From Panopea generosa (lineage: Eukaryota > Mollusca > Bivalvia > Adapedonta > Hiatellidae), in NCBI GenBank assembly GCA_029582155.1, contig CM055907.1, positions 8,883,951 to 8,947,950 on the forward strand: a stretch of DNA of 64,000 nt. The letters run 5' to 3'. Of this stretch, positions 24,527-38,225 are shown one piece after another; position 1 is the stretch's first letter; every line of letters begins with the position of its first letter. The position numbers and the translations under genes were made by a program. The notes below the pieces were generated by a model, which ran no database searches, was not told the origin of the DNA, and saw only the letters and a program-made list of their open reading frames with translations.

Positions 24527-27309
24527 TACAGTATCAATGCCATTTATTAAAATATATTTTGCTACCTTCTGTTTCTGCTTTTCAGCTCAATCAATGGTAT
24601 AAAAATTATATACTTTAAAAATAATTCGTTTATTGTAAAGATTATATTTAATGTTTATTTTTATTTTTTTTACATGTAACGATTATATTTTATATTTCTT
24701 TAACACTTATACTATTTTATAACAGTTAGTTGTACATTTTTTGTGAACTATAATTTATTGTTTTCATAAAAGAAACGCGTTAATATTCTAAATATATAAT
24801 AAATACTACTTTAAATGATTAAAATATATATTTGATAAACAAAACCATTTATTATTATAAACATATCAACATTAACGCTAGATATAAAGAGGGCTGTTGA
24901 AGGACTGTTTAACAAGAATTAATGTTTCGGTAACGTATTTGTTGCTACGGCATAATAACGTTATCACTGTACGTATCGGAGTTAACACGTGTAGCAATTA
25001 GATCCCATGTACTGACCAGTTGTTCTCTCTGATAACAGATTCAGCAACCATTATCTTAGCAGCCAAATAGCAATAGGGGTTGTTAGCAATGTACACAGTT
25101 GATAAATATATATGTGCATAATGTAAGCAATTTTGGAACAAAATGGTTCCTCTTTTTCGGTTGGTATTAACGGTAAATTACATAAATTTGGAAGTAATGC
25201 AGTATGAATCTATCTGTATGATACTCTGTTCACCTACAAATCACGTATTTGATCGTCTGTCAGTGTGTGTCCGTCGTTGGTATTGAAATCAGTTCTGTCA
25301 GCACGTAATAGCAAGTACTAGTATGTGGTAGCACAATATAGCATCCTAACATTACGCGAACACGGCCCATAGTAAAGAAACTGTAAAGTACGACCGCACA
25401 ACCATTTTTTGCTCAAAAGCTACTTTTAGATACAGTCGTTTGGCATCAGTTATGTCAAAACACTTTATTTCTTACAGCATTATGTAAGTGTTAATGTGAA
25501 ATAAACTAGAGTTACATAAATCATAAACGCATACATATGTTTTGGATTTGGTGGTCAAGTGTTGTAGACATGAACTATTATTATATAGAGCCAGCGACAA
25601 ACTGTATTTGTATGAGTTTGTCGTTTTCAAGATATTAATGTCAAAATGACCACTGCTATGTCGAGGGAGCCATGAAAATCATTTGGACAGCACCCAATTA
25701 ACCCCGATCTATCACTCGCATATGCAAGCTGCAAATGAGTGGAAGATCAAAATCTGCAGACGACATTTTATTGATATCTAAACGCGCTAAAACTCCCTCA
25801 AGGAATTCCCCGGGATTGACATGATTAAGATTTTCGAATAGAAAATTATTTAGTTATCTCATTTCAACGACTCTTGAGCAGCAAATTTAGGGGTAAGAAT
25901 GAACGCGGCTAGCAGACGAGAGTTTGGAAGCAACGGAAGCATTGCTCGCGGCAGATTTTCATGGCGGAAAATTTACCGATACAAATTGGACTTAATTATC
26001 TGATTATTCGAATGCTATAACTCGTAACAAGATAAGTGTAGTTCACAAGTTTGTTTCTGTAAGTCAATTATAGAGTTACAATCATTTATTTGTCTTCCGA
26101 GCAATCTGAAGCCATTACCGTGATTTGGCTGAACTGCCTCTTTAAATTGGCGCGAAAATAAACGCCACGTAATAACGACGAGTGTCGTGTTGTTGACGGT
26201 GCACTCAGAATAGCGAGTAAAATGAGTAAAATTAAATGGCTCCAAGACTAAGAACTGTCAGTTACAATGGCTCGAAATAATAAAAGAAAAAAAACATCAT
26301 GCATTTAGGAATTTAGGAAATAGAGGAATTTTGATGTGGTGGCCAAGATGTATTGCCAATTAACGGTAGTTTTGGCCACCATGGCAACCGTAAGTCGTGA
26401 TTTACCTTGAGGTATAGCACTGGAAACGGGTGAATTTAACATTGCTTAGGTGACATAATTTTCTCTGACAGTATATTACATTGTGAAAATTGACTTACGC
26501 TTTGCTTTAGAGATATCGTCATAAAAAACGTATTTGTGTGAATAAGCATTTTGTTCTGTTTTGTTAATATTTAACCTTTAATTATTACGCTATCTTTAAT
26601 TAATCTTTGAACTATTTTGATTGGACAATTGTCAAATATTTCTAATCTTCCACATGTATCAAATATTTTTTCGGCGGAATTTTAATTTGAATTAATGATG
26701 ATGAGCAGCCGAGGTTTCATGATAACAGAAATAGTTTCGTGTCGTCTGCCGCTTCCATGACCCCATATTCACCATTGTCCGAGACATGACGCACTTATGC
26801 CCCTGCACATGTCACATTTTCCTTCAATAATTGCAGCATTGTAATTTTCAAATATGTACAAAAATCCATTTAAATTCATTCAACGACTTTCGTGTTCGCC
26901 ATCGAAATGTTGAGTTTCTCAAAATGTCGTCCGACCTTCCATTTCATTCAAGAGCTTAGAATCCCTTTCACTAGACGCTTGACACCTTTTGTAAACATTT
27001 AAAACTCTTATAAAGTAACAACACCGGTATTGTGATGACTTTCGAGTATTAGCATTTCATTTTAGTCAATAATTGCTCAAAATCTTCTGTTATTATTTGC
27101 ATTAGGAGGATCAACGCAGGGGAATTCCGCATGATAACAATAATAAAACATAAAGAGGCCTACCATATTTGTGACAAACCCCAAGATGTGGGCCCGGGAT
27201 AAACCTTTGTAAGTTTCATTGTAAGTGTTTTCCTATTATTCAAGAACCAGCTACCTCATACAGTGTATACGTTTTAAATGAAGATTTAAAATAATGTCAT
27301 CATCAGCAA

Positions 27310-27605
27310 CAGTAACTAAAACAGCAAAATATAATTTCACCATCATCATTTGTTTTAACAAATAAAACCACCATTATTAACATTATCGTCATTATTATCG
27401 TCATTATCATCATTATCATCAATATCCTCCTCCTCCTCCTCCTCCTCCTCCTCCTCCTCCTCCTCCTCCTCCTCCTCCTCCTCCTCCTCCTTATCATCAT
27501 CATCATCATCATCATCATCATCTTCATCACCATCATCATCATCATCATCATCACCATCACCATCATCACCATCATTATCATAATCAAATTCATCATCATC
27601 ACACA
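27310..27605. repeat. (CCT)n and (ATC)n compound microsatellite in the Zic intron
   Basis: About twenty-one uninterrupted CCT units at about 27427-27490, followed by long ATC/CAT runs and preceded by looser ATT/ATC triplets. It generates poly-Asp/Glu and poly-Arg frames on the minus strand, not a gene. The polypurine-polypyrimidine CCT block is triplex-prone. Confidence 0.93.
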
Positions 27606-28298
27606 ACCTCCTTTATCGTCGTCATAACCACAAGTGTTACAAATTGCAGTTCTTGGAGTCAATGATGATTCAAATAAGCTATAATGCTTAATTGAATAAT
27701 TTACCATTAACACGTTGAGGGCGTTACGAGCCAGTGTACCAGAAATAATTTTGAGACTTTCGAGCACAATATAGAATAATCGACCTGTATATAGGCAGAA
27801 CAAAGCTCTGGAGTGTATGTAAACATGGCGGGTTAGAGAACACTTTTGTCAATATAACAGAAAATAAAAAAACATGAAAATATAAAAGTTATTATCCACG
27901 TACGTATGAATCACCCGCATTTACGGTATTTGCTGTATTATTATGGAGAATACATTTTCCAATCGATTTATTTCAGTTCACTTTCTAACCAGGCCTGGAT
28001 TTGCTGAGTATGGAATGTGCAATGATAAACACCGGAATATATATGTTAGAGTAAAATTAATGATGAACGTTGAACACCAGTAATCGATAGTTTATAGTTC
28101 GAATTATAATGTCCATTAATTATATCTCTTTTCTTTTGATAATATTATTTATTTTTTCTTAATGTACAAAATATTTGTGACTATTATTCGTATTTGTTTA
28201 TCAGATTTTTGTTCTAAACAAATCTGATGGACTAAAAATTCCGAATTATTATTACCATTGTTACGAGGCACGCGCCATTAGGCTGGAAGCTCATGTAT

Positions 28299-28313
28299 CA
28301 GCGCCCCCTGGTG
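28299..28313 (-). promoter_or_regulatory. CTCF-like binding site in the Zic intron
   Basis: The minus strand reads CACCAGGGGGCGCTG. With one more base (TCACCAGGGGGCGC) it matches the canonical bilaterian CTCF core CCASYAGRKGGCRS at 13 of 14 positions. It lies in a comparatively complex, non-repetitive island of the intron. CTCF is conserved in molluscs. Occupancy cannot be judged from sequence. Confidence 0.5.
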
Positions 28314-31300
28314 ATAAGCCGTGTTACATAAGTCATTTTCGTCCTCTGCGGGTTCGCCCAGATTGAAGATGCCTTGTTTAACGTTTCATCAAATATCTCA
28401 ATCCCGTAATGCCAGATTGGAAGAAGGCCGATTAAGGCGTAAATAAGATGTTCTCCAAACGGTATTACCCAATCGTGGCCGCTTCTATCTCGATGGTAAT
28501 CAGATTGAGAACGGATCGTTTCCAAAAGATTATAGCATTTTGATGTTTGGGGTTTGAAAAATATTAGAAAAGAAGAACGGGGAGCTTGTTCGTGCGATTT
28601 AAGTTTTAACGTTTTCATGACAGAGATATAAACACAAAATAAAGAAATTGCCTCAAAGATTCTATTCAAAGGTTGTGTTCAATAATTTTAAACGGTAAAA
28701 CCAGATAACGTTCAGTTTGTTTCTGATCTGGGTTTCAATTTAGACCATAATACATTGCACGTTTTGATTTAGATATATTAATATATATTTATTATGAAAT
28801 AAGTTCTAACAAAAAATCTATTACGAATAAAAACTGGTAATGAGTTACGAGTACATGATGTTTTATATATTATTTGCAGCTTTTCATAATATAATCATTT
28901 ATTTATGTCACGCCATTTGTGTCAATACCTAACAATTCTTCTGTTGTGTTAACGGTAATAAGATGTAGACTTTTTTTTCCTTTGGGAAATTATTTCAAAG
29001 CTTTACTTCAAACTTTTGCGTCTCAAAGTCTGAGACGTTTTTGTTTAACCTTGTAATTACTATTACAAGCCGTTTTTGTAGCATCCACGATGATAAGCAT
29101 CGTACACTTTTGTACCAGCCTCAATCGTGGGCGAACACAGAGGAACCGTTATATAGATCTAGATATATCTAAAACCTTTCTAAGTGGTCTTTAGAGAAAC
29201 TTATCACAGCTATCCCGATATGACGATATGATCGGAGCCATTCTGGATCCCGAAGGAATAAAGCGGCCCCGAAAGAGCATCCGAACATTACACTGCTCAC
29301 TGTCGTTTGTTGTTGTTGTTGTTGTTGTTATGTATTTCGGAGATAGCTTTTTAGTTTTGTTGTTGCTTTTGTTGTGTGTGTAAACGTTTGTTTAAAGTCA
29401 TGTTGTTTTTACGGATTGAATGTGGGTGGTATTTCGAGGGCTTAGTTGGTTGCCAAGTCAAAATCGCAGCATAATAACATTAGACATTTGTTTTTGTGAT
29501 GCATTACTAATAACAGATAGTAAGTTTGTAAACTTACAGTGTATTTAATATATACCTTAAAGGTTTAATGGGAAGTTTACTATAGTAAAAATATCAGTAA
29601 TACAAAACGCCAATTGTATATTTTCAAACAAATTCACAAGCAAAACCGCTCATTGTTGTTATCATTAATCTTGTAATTTGGTTTGAACATTTAAAAGTGT
29701 TTATGTACATCGCACCTAAAATTCACATCTTCCATTGTGGAATTTAGGACCAGTTAACAACTTTACTCCGGAATATGGCAAATCATTTATTCCCACCCTC
29801 GTCGTTCGCTCTGTTTGAAAATATTGTAAGATTAACGTTTCATTATCGGTCCGCCGTTCCGAAATGACGGTTTAACGCAATGAAATGAAAATAAAAGTGC
29901 CAAATTGGGTTTCATTGCCCAATGATCTATAATGGATTACCGTGCATTGTAAAACCATCATGCCTATAGCGCCGACGTGAATGGGTCGGGGCTAACAGTA
30001 GGACGAATCGGTTGCGTAAAAATGGCACCAACCGTGAAAATGAGACTAATGATGCAATGTTTGTGCTTCTCGGTGACTAATGACCTGGATTGGATGAAGT
30101 CATTGAAAACAGCGTTTTTAACACAGATCATAGCGGCCCGAGATCTGAACAATATAAACGTTTCTTTTATCAGAATATATCTTCTCTTCCGCAGAAATGT
30201 TGTCACAAAATCGAGAATGCACTCTTTTGTCCGAATGTTTGACAATAAACAGAAATTGCATTGTAACATCTACTATATATGTACTGAGTCTTTTATGACG
30301 GTGTGCTCTTGTGTTTTATTACAACGCATTTGCAGTCGGTGATGTTCATTTGATTATTTCCTTCTCGGGGCTTAACATTTCTATACAATTTCCATGAGCA
30401 AATATGTATTCTATTATGGAATCTAAACCTATGCATACTTAGATAAATTCATGAATTAATGTTTTCGTTTTATGTGGGAATTCGTATTATTAAAGAGAGA
30501 CGGAAAGAATAATGCATCGCTGCATTTTATTGCGCCAAGAACCCGCCGCTACAACACGATACAGTTCATAAAAGATTAATCCGTTGTTAATGTGCACAAC
30601 AGTTTAACATAGAAAGCAGGAGTAGACGTTGATTATTTCAATTGTACAAGCACAACGTGTGCCAATTAAAATTTTGTAACAAATACCATGGAAGTATTTG
30701 CCAAACTAAAAACAAAACTAAAAAAAAAAGCAGCAATTCCAACATATCAATATACTATAAATCCATACCACTTTTAACGTCATATAACTTCATTATATCT
30801 TAATATAAAAGAAGACCCATCTCATTTCGCTCAGTGGGTTACTTTCCTGACATAGCCGTTAGCAGAGGAAAGTAGCTAATCATATCCAATTCACAAAATA
30901 CAACACTGAGTGCAACGTGAACGTTAAGTACATATCAAAATAGAAAATAGTACTAATATGAAATTTATTAAAAATATATATAAAAAACGATCCCAGATGG
31001 TGTTGACGTGTAACCGTATAAAAACATTTCCTCCGAATGTGATACAGTTTCAAATTATCAAAACTTATCTTACTACTCAAATAAAGACATTACTCAAGTC
31101 TATGCACTAGGTATAATATACTGGATATCCCTTAATTCCCAATGCAGGCCGTACATTAATGAAATGAGCATTTGCGCTATCTCTGATCGCAAACAAGTAA
31201 AATAATGCATGTAAAACAACATAATATTGATCGTATCTCTTTCTTGCAAACACTTCAAACATAAAATTCATAATTTCAATCCAAGCTGTGTTTTTTATTG

Positions 31301-31929
31301 CCCGTGACACTTTGTATAAAGTATATGTTTTATACATCGGTGGGTGGGGTATGGTGCACGATAACTAAATTATTCCCCAGTGCCGCTGACTAAGACATCA
31401 AAGAGGATTTTTGTCGGATAGGGTTGAGAAAAAAAGATCAAGAAAATATATGTTGGAATCATCAACTATATCCTCCGATGCTAAAGTAACCGAGGGATGC
31501 AACGCGTTAAAGATCCGTGTATGCTTTAAGCAGACGACTTGTATTCTGACTTCTAAGTCAAAAACGATGCATTTCCACAAACTATCTTTTGACATTAACT
31601 ACTACTTTATGTCCCTGCTATATTTACCTTGAACAGTGTTAATTCATTGAAAACCTAAATTTCCATCGACTCGCGGTAGTCGCGTAAACTAATAAATGAC
31701 AACTTTTACGCATGTGTCCATAATATCACAGTCTTATAAATAACTAAATGTCATTTCTTCTTCTAACCAAAAGCCTTCCAAACTAATGGTAACATGATAG
31801 TCGCCATACCGTGGCTTTATATTTGAAAGTGGTTACTTTGAACATGGAACATGGGGTAATATTAGAACATTTACATTACCAAGAACCGTTTCGTGTTTCT
31901 GTCTTCATTTCATTAGTTTTTAACTTATT

Positions 31930-32095
31930 TATTTTACTTCGGTTGGGAAATAAGCTCTTACAACTTCTACAAAGTTTGCTCGAAGACTTCCTGGGTAAAA
32001 TCAGTGCCAAAAATGTATCTTACTCAAAGACACCACGAATGGTCGTGGGATTGGGGGTGGGGGCGGGGTGGCGTCGAACCCGCATTATAAGAACG
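31930..32095 (-). mobile_element. Decayed tRNA-derived SINE (family B)
   Basis: The plus strand runs AAGCTCTTACAACTT, CGAAGACTTCCTGGGTA, then ACTCAAAGACACCACGAATG, the reverse order of the family B body (compare 34075-34255 and 59362-59552). The tRNA head is not clearly preserved. Confidence 0.5.
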
Positions 32096-32671
32096 CGCAC
32101 ATAATACATTGTACAAGATGTAAGAATGATAAAGACCGATAAAGCCACATGATTGGTCGAACATAAGAGCCCTTGCTTACTTTAGTAAAAAAAAATATCA
32201 GAAAATGTGCCAATGTTTAAACTTAGCCAATTTAGTCACAAGGCATTTGAGAAACGTCTGTGAAACTTAAATACTATTAAATGACTTTTAAACATAAAAC
32301 ATCAGGAAAAAAAGTATTCTACCAAGTCTTTGAAGTACACAAAATGTGTGGTTCCACAAACTTAAAAATCGTACGCAAAGCATGTGGACGCAATCTTACG
32401 GTTTTTAAATCACGTTTGACCCGGTAGTTAAGTATGTTCACACATGTGCAGTGATGACTATAACATGCCTGTCCTACATGGTGTTGAATCAGTCGGTGGG
32501 AATCCACAAATGTTGGCTTCCATGTTGTGTCTATACGTACATATCACACATAAATCATATAGATGGCTCTACCTTCATATGCACATGTCTGCGGTATACA
32601 AATGTATATCATTTGGACGGAGCCTTGACATGTTTAAAGATGCCTTTATCTGTTTTAATCTTATTTTACAT

Positions 32672-32812
32672 CGATTATGAAACTAGTTCTTACAACTTAG
32701 ACAAATCATGCTGGAAGTCTTCCTGGATAGAGCCGTTAATAAGCATTTGCCTCACAGTGACACACGGACACTTCATATAGCCGTGACCAAGGATCGAACT
32801 CACACCCACCAA
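32672..32812 (-). mobile_element. tRNA-derived SINE (family B)
   Basis: The plus strand shows GTTCTTACAACTTAGACA, GGAAGTCTTCCTGGATAGA, then GTGACCAAGGATCGAACTCA. The last is the complement of a B-box-like GTTCGATCC. Layout and wording match the other family B copies in the window. Confidence 0.55.
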
Positions 32813-33207
32813 ACGCCCACCCCACCACAGTCCTTGCGTAATGCACCTAAAACCTCGGATCTCCACGCGCATGTTGGACAAACCATAGTGATACCGTCAC
32901 AGACATCGACCCCCATATGAAATTGCAGACCGACCATACCCTGAGCTGAGACCTGAACTAACCCCAAAATGCTAGCAAGTTCCAAATAATACAACTCACT
33001 CCCAAACCCCGGGCACTGGTTCAACATCAGGCAGATCTACATCATGTAGTATTAGTGAATTCAATACACATCCAACAGTTCGTACCCTACCCACAAATTG
33101 TACACCGAAACAATCACTTAGTAGTAATTTATAAGGAAGTTTAAATAGTTGTTATAGTGCGGGCCTTTTCTTGGATTACATCAAAATAAAATGTGACGCG
33201 GTATACA

Positions 33208-33320
33208 GAAAAAGAAGAGGAAGAAGAAGAAAAAAAGAAGAAGAGAAAGATAAAGAAGAAGATAATTGAGAAAAGAAAATAAGAAGAAAAAATAAAATGA
33301 AGAAGAAGAAAGAAGAAAAC
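33208..33320. repeat. GAA-rich polypurine tract
   Basis: Over 100 bp of almost pure A/G (AAGAAG-type) on the plus strand, within the Zic intron. Confidence 0.85.
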
Positions 33321-33402
33321 CTTCATTTTAATTAACTTAACTGTGTTCCTGCATATAACATGACTCTGACGTACACATTCAAAACGCAGAAATACAAAGA
33401 TA

Positions 33403-33478
33403 ACTTGTTTTGTTGTGTAATTACTATCTTGTTTTGTTGTGTAATTACTAACTTGTTTTGTTGTGTAATTACTAACTT
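33403..33478. repeat. 24-bp triplication
   Basis: TTGTTTTGTTGTGTAATTAC is repeated three times with a 24-bp period. Confidence 0.88.
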
Positions 33479-34074
33479 TACCTCAGCACCACAATAAATG
33501 ATGAATTATTACAATTATTAACAGAACCGACTACACTACAAAGTGATAATGATTTATAATGATTATGACACCTATCTAACGTCTATGATAATGACTTATA
33601 TTAATGAGAAATGGGGGTTTCAGAAACGTCAGGTTGTATACTAGTAAGTATCACTGCCAGTTTTTTGTCAGGTGTATGCTAATACCGATATAAAAGATGT
33701 GTTGTAAATGCTACCATATTGAGTTATATCCTGAATGACTTTTAGATGCCGTTTTGGCATTATCAAGCGTTTGCAAGAAATGAACATCAAAGACACGATA
33801 GCTAAAATCACACTCAGGAGAAATGCTTTTCCTGAAAATCATGAATGAAAGACCAGATGAGAATCGCAGACGTGCTTTCCTACACAACATGTGTTTTTCT
33901 GCCGTGGTTTAGGTCTTTAAAAGAGCTATACTAACGATAATGACGACATCTAAGAGTCCTTAACATATGTCTGAATGGGTATGAAATTTAATGGGTAACC
34001 AATAAGGCTCACCTACCCCACCCGCTGCAAGGTGTTCGCAATCTGTATTCTGTAATTAGCTAACTTATTTAATT

Positions 34075-34255
34075 TGCTTCCATTGTGAAACAACTTAATC
34101 AAATCACACTCGAAGTGTTCCTAGTAAGAACCAATACTAAACATATACGGAAAAAGTGTCTAGCTCGAGAACACCACACATAGCCGCGGTGGAGTATCGA
34201 ACCCTTGCCTCTCCGATCGTAAGGTTCATGCTATACACCTGGACCATACGTTAAA
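34075..34255 (-). mobile_element. tRNA-derived SINE (family B), fairly complete
   Basis: On the minus strand a tRNA-like head begins TGGTCCAGGTGTATAGCAT, with a B-box in CAAGGGTTCGATACTCC. The body follows: TGTGTGGTGTTCTCGAGC, then TTAGTATTGGTTCTTACTAG, then GAACACTTCGAGTGTGATTT. The same ordered parts recur near 32.7, 59.4 and 60.1 kb, which makes a dispersed SINE family likely. Confidence 0.65.
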
Positions 34256-34718
34256 CGTCTGCTTTGCAGCTATGTGTCTGTGTAGTATATATTCATACAT
34301 GTCTGGATTTGTAATAATTCACAGGGTTTTATTTTGTTAAAAATCATTAAATTTAGTCACATGAATTTAAATAAAGAATGATTAGTTATACTATTTGTAA
34401 ACATCTGCATGACACTTATTATTTAGACGGCTACGCAATGTATTACACTTTAATCAGATAAGGTTAAAGGATTCATGTTATATTGCTACATGGAACCCGT
34501 CTATTTATTTATCCATTTGGGAAACTTGACATAAACAAGCAAATTTATAATATTTTATACTGAAAAAAAAATATTTCTTTAAAATTGAACCCTCTTACTT
34601 CTCATTTTTTATGAAAAATGTCGAAAAATTCAAAAAAAATGTATTTAACCGTTGTTGTACAGGTTTTTTTAATCATTAAAAACGTATAAAAATAGGTTTA
34701 TCATAACAACACATAACT

Positions 34719-34963
34719 TTGGAGGAGTTTAAAACCAGGAATAGCTTTACTATTTACGCCCATGGAACTGCTGCACCGGGCATAAAAGACAGACACGTTA
34801 ATCCGGCGAATGGGTTAAAACCTGATTTCGACAGCAGTTTAGCTGAGAAACTTGTCAAGATAATGCGGCAACTAAAATTATTAAAATCATATGGAGTTGA
34901 TTTAGTTATCACTCGGTCGAACCCGGAATCCATTTAGATGGGAGAGAGCGAAATGTGTTATGA
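34719..34963 (+). pseudogene. Possible broken N-acetylmuramoyl-L-alanine amidase (Amidase_3-like) fragment
   Basis: A 72-codon open frame with no ATG start lies antisense inside the Zic intron and ends at TAG 34935-34937. Its composition is less AT-driven than its surroundings. The order of motifs resembles bacterial Amidase_3 enzymes, which cleave peptidoglycan stem peptides. FTIYAHG stands where the zinc-binding GHG motif is expected. An amphipathic SLAEKLVKIMRQLKLL helix follows, then GVDLVITRSNPES at the VVLTR strand. A different frame from 34928 gives IHLDGRERN, matching the following L-x-x-R element, so a frameshift seems to separate the two. The family call comes from memory of motifs, not from a search. 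A chance ORF or another hydrolase remnant remains possible. Confidence 0.3.
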
Positions 34964-37900
34964 TTTTGTGAAACCATATACACGTTTTATGGCAGTATGA
35001 CGTTTCTGCCGATTCTGAATAACAAAACACTTTAGCTCTAAGGAATGCTTGGTTTGTTTTCTCGAGATACCGTTCTCCGTGTTTCATAGATTTCGAAGTA
35101 TCATGTAGGACTAATAGTACGATTATTAAATTAAAACTAATGAAAAGAAAATTCAGTGAAGGGTCACACACAAAAAAAAAAAATAAATGTACACTGCTCG
35201 TGAGAAAAAAAAGAGAAAAAATGTATGTTTATTTCAATTTTTTTATAAGATACGTAAATATGACAGATATGTGCCTTTAATATTACAAAACTAGGTCAGA
35301 GCATTATTCATTTAAAAGTAAGCATTAACATCTTGTAATGATTTTGACATTTAAAGTACGCACGTAAGAATGGTTTATATATCAGTGGAAAATGGAGCTG
35401 TAGTTTTTAAACCACATGATGTGATAATAATCCCAAATGGTTTGTATTTATATTTTATATAAGTATTAATCCCATTAAGTTGCTTTAATATTTCTTAAAT
35501 GTATAAACAGTTTGAAATTTTGCGCGACAGGCGTAAGGATTGAATAATCGATGGAGCTGTTTATGAAATCAAATTTCCTTAAATATATTAAAATATTTTT
35601 TAACCTATTTGTGATAAATACAGAATGTATTGCATTTAGAAAGAGCTTGTACAATAAAGTAGCTGTACTTCCTCGTGTGTTCATGCACCTGTTCGTTTGT
35701 TATATAATACAATTATCACGAAATTTAGTATACACAAGCTTAACACTATCGCGTTAATAATGAAAATATATAACAATACTACATTTGTGTCACGTAAATA
35801 ATGACAATAATGGAAACACTGTTGTTTAAATTTGAACATTCAACTATGTACGGTTGTATGATACTAAACGGGTTTCATACCTAGTGTTTCAATATATATA
35901 TATATATATATTATACCTTAATATATCATTTGACATTTTATCAAATGCATGGATTTAGCAATAGAGAAATATGTACACTATATCTCCTCATGTAATGCTT
36001 TTACACATATGTATATGACATAATTATAAATGTGTTTATTATTTTTAATTCAAATACAACGCACTTTCAACGTTTAACTATATTTTAAGCGGTGTGCTTT
36101 GTTTAAACATGCTTCATCTTCATATGTGTGTATATACTGTAGGCTAATTCGCCCCATTCTATTAAAACAATTCTAACATCTCTTTATTATAGAAAATGAA
36201 CTGGTGTAATCAAGGAAACAGGTTTATGTAAACATATACAAAAATGAGTTGTGCGACAGTTTAAGTTATTCATTAATAATTAATAATGATATCATAATTA
36301 ATGTGTTTTACTTATATGAGATGATTTATAACTGATATTACACAATCATATAAAAAAGGCGCTGTCCGTCACTGATTTAATCTGATATCTTCATACAAGG
36401 CATACAGATGTATACATAATATATCATGCATTTATCTCCAATTTTTTCCAGTCAATTTCCTCCGAGAAGGGACCCACACTTTAAACAAATAAATCAAAAT
36501 GTTCGCCACCTCTTTAAACGTCAGTAAGCGGAACTATCTCTACCAGCAAGCAAATTAATCTAAAATTGGGGTCACCATCGCCGTGTACAATATCGTTTGA
36601 TTTTTCAAAATTTATTCAATTTTTACTCTCACGCGTATCCAAGTGGCAACTAGTTTTTTAGATTATTTTTAGATTTCGCTTTTTCGTTACAAATTGAAAT
36701 CGTCGCTTTTATTGTCATAGCGTGTTTGGTTAACCAATTTTATAAAATTACACGAATTTCTTTGGTTACGCGTTGTAACCCAATACAACTATTTGCTTTT
36801 ATTAAAATTAGAATCGAAGGATACAAGAAACCTGGACGCCATTTTTAGTTTTAACAACTGAAACAAGATTTCTGTAAACGAAAATTCTATTGATATGAAC
36901 TTAACATGTTGTTAGATAAAATACAACTGAGGAAATATAATAAATTTTCAGTCCGTTTCTCGCAATTCTTATTAGAATGATGTATTTCTAACGTGTTTTT
37001 TTTACATCCAAAGCATTATACTGATTAATAAAAGCAAAACTTAATTTCCAATGACTCCGGTTAAAAAACAAATGTGTATCATTCATAATTGAACATCAAA
37101 CTTATGCACAAATAGAAATATAAAATAAATGTATGGACCAACAATTATCATTTTCAAAATTGTGTCGATCGTGATGTAAGATTTATTTATGCATTTGTTA
37201 AAATCTTTTAAAATGCGTGTAGATTAAATTAAAATTTAAATAATTCTTTATAGTTTCTATAAAATAATGCGGACGTATCAACTCTTAACTTTACGACGTT
37301 CGAGAAATGTTAAAGAGAAATTTAATTTTAATTTCTTTAATTAATGCCAGAATATTTTTTCTTCATATCTGCATAACTTGTCTGAAAATTAAATTCGTAA
37401 CACGTGGTGTGAACCACAAAAATGATGTTGAAGTAACAAATCAACCTGGTTTGTTGTTTTTTTCAGTTAAATAAATTGATGTGTAGCATTACACATAGTT
37501 TTATTTTATGATTAGGTATTTGTCTTGCATTTTGTGATAGTCTCTTGTAATTCCTTATTTGAATGGATATGTACATAGAGTGTATGATATTAATGTTATT
37601 ATGATTACATTATACACATATAAGACAGATATAAAGATTTAAACTAAACAGTTAATTTCATTTTTAAAATTTAGAAATAAAAATAAATAAAAGTATATGA
37701 TAGTACATTAATATTTTTACATCCAATTCATAAGAAGCGACATGTTATAACATTGTTTGCTTTTATCACATTTATAACGTGTGAACTATCCGGTAATATG
37801 TGATACAATACGGCGTTCAGGCACGAAGATTGTTATTCCGTGGACACGTATTTAGTGTTATGTAAATAAACCAGATAATGAAACTATGTGTAAACATTGA

Positions 37901-38176
37901 TAGTGAACGACCGTTTGGGGATTTCGGGGGATAATATAAGGATGATATTTAATGTAAGAATCCTCTGTTAATGTGCAACATTTTAATTAATTGTACCTAA
38001 GGAATGTTAATGATGCTAATGATAATGTGTCTATTTTGCATCATTTCAATGTAACTTTTTTTTTAATAATACTGTTTAGTCTTGTACATGTATTCATACA
38101 CAATGTAGGTAACTGACATTTTTTTACTAAGTTTAAGATGTGATTTCTATCATATTACTTACAGGGAAACAGAAAT

Positions 38177-38225
38177 AGTGATAGTTTATGTGATAGTGAT
38201 AGTTTAGGTGATAGTGATAGTGATA
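38177..38225. repeat. GATAGT-type short repeat
   Basis: Repeated GTGATAGTGATAGTTTA-type units, about seven GATAGT cores, in the Zic intron. Confidence 0.8.

Noticed and set aside
26370..26395. RFX X-box-like ACCATGGCAACC
   Set aside because: Only one half-site fits the X-box consensus.
27303..27803. 166-codon frame with poly-Met/poly-Arg and an overlapping Asp/Glu-rich frame
   Set aside because: Generated by the CCT and ATC microsatellites.
28298..28669. 123-codon minus-strand frame overlapping the CTCF-like site
   Set aside because: No recognisable domain, no splice support, and not clearly different from a chance ORF in a higher-complexity island.
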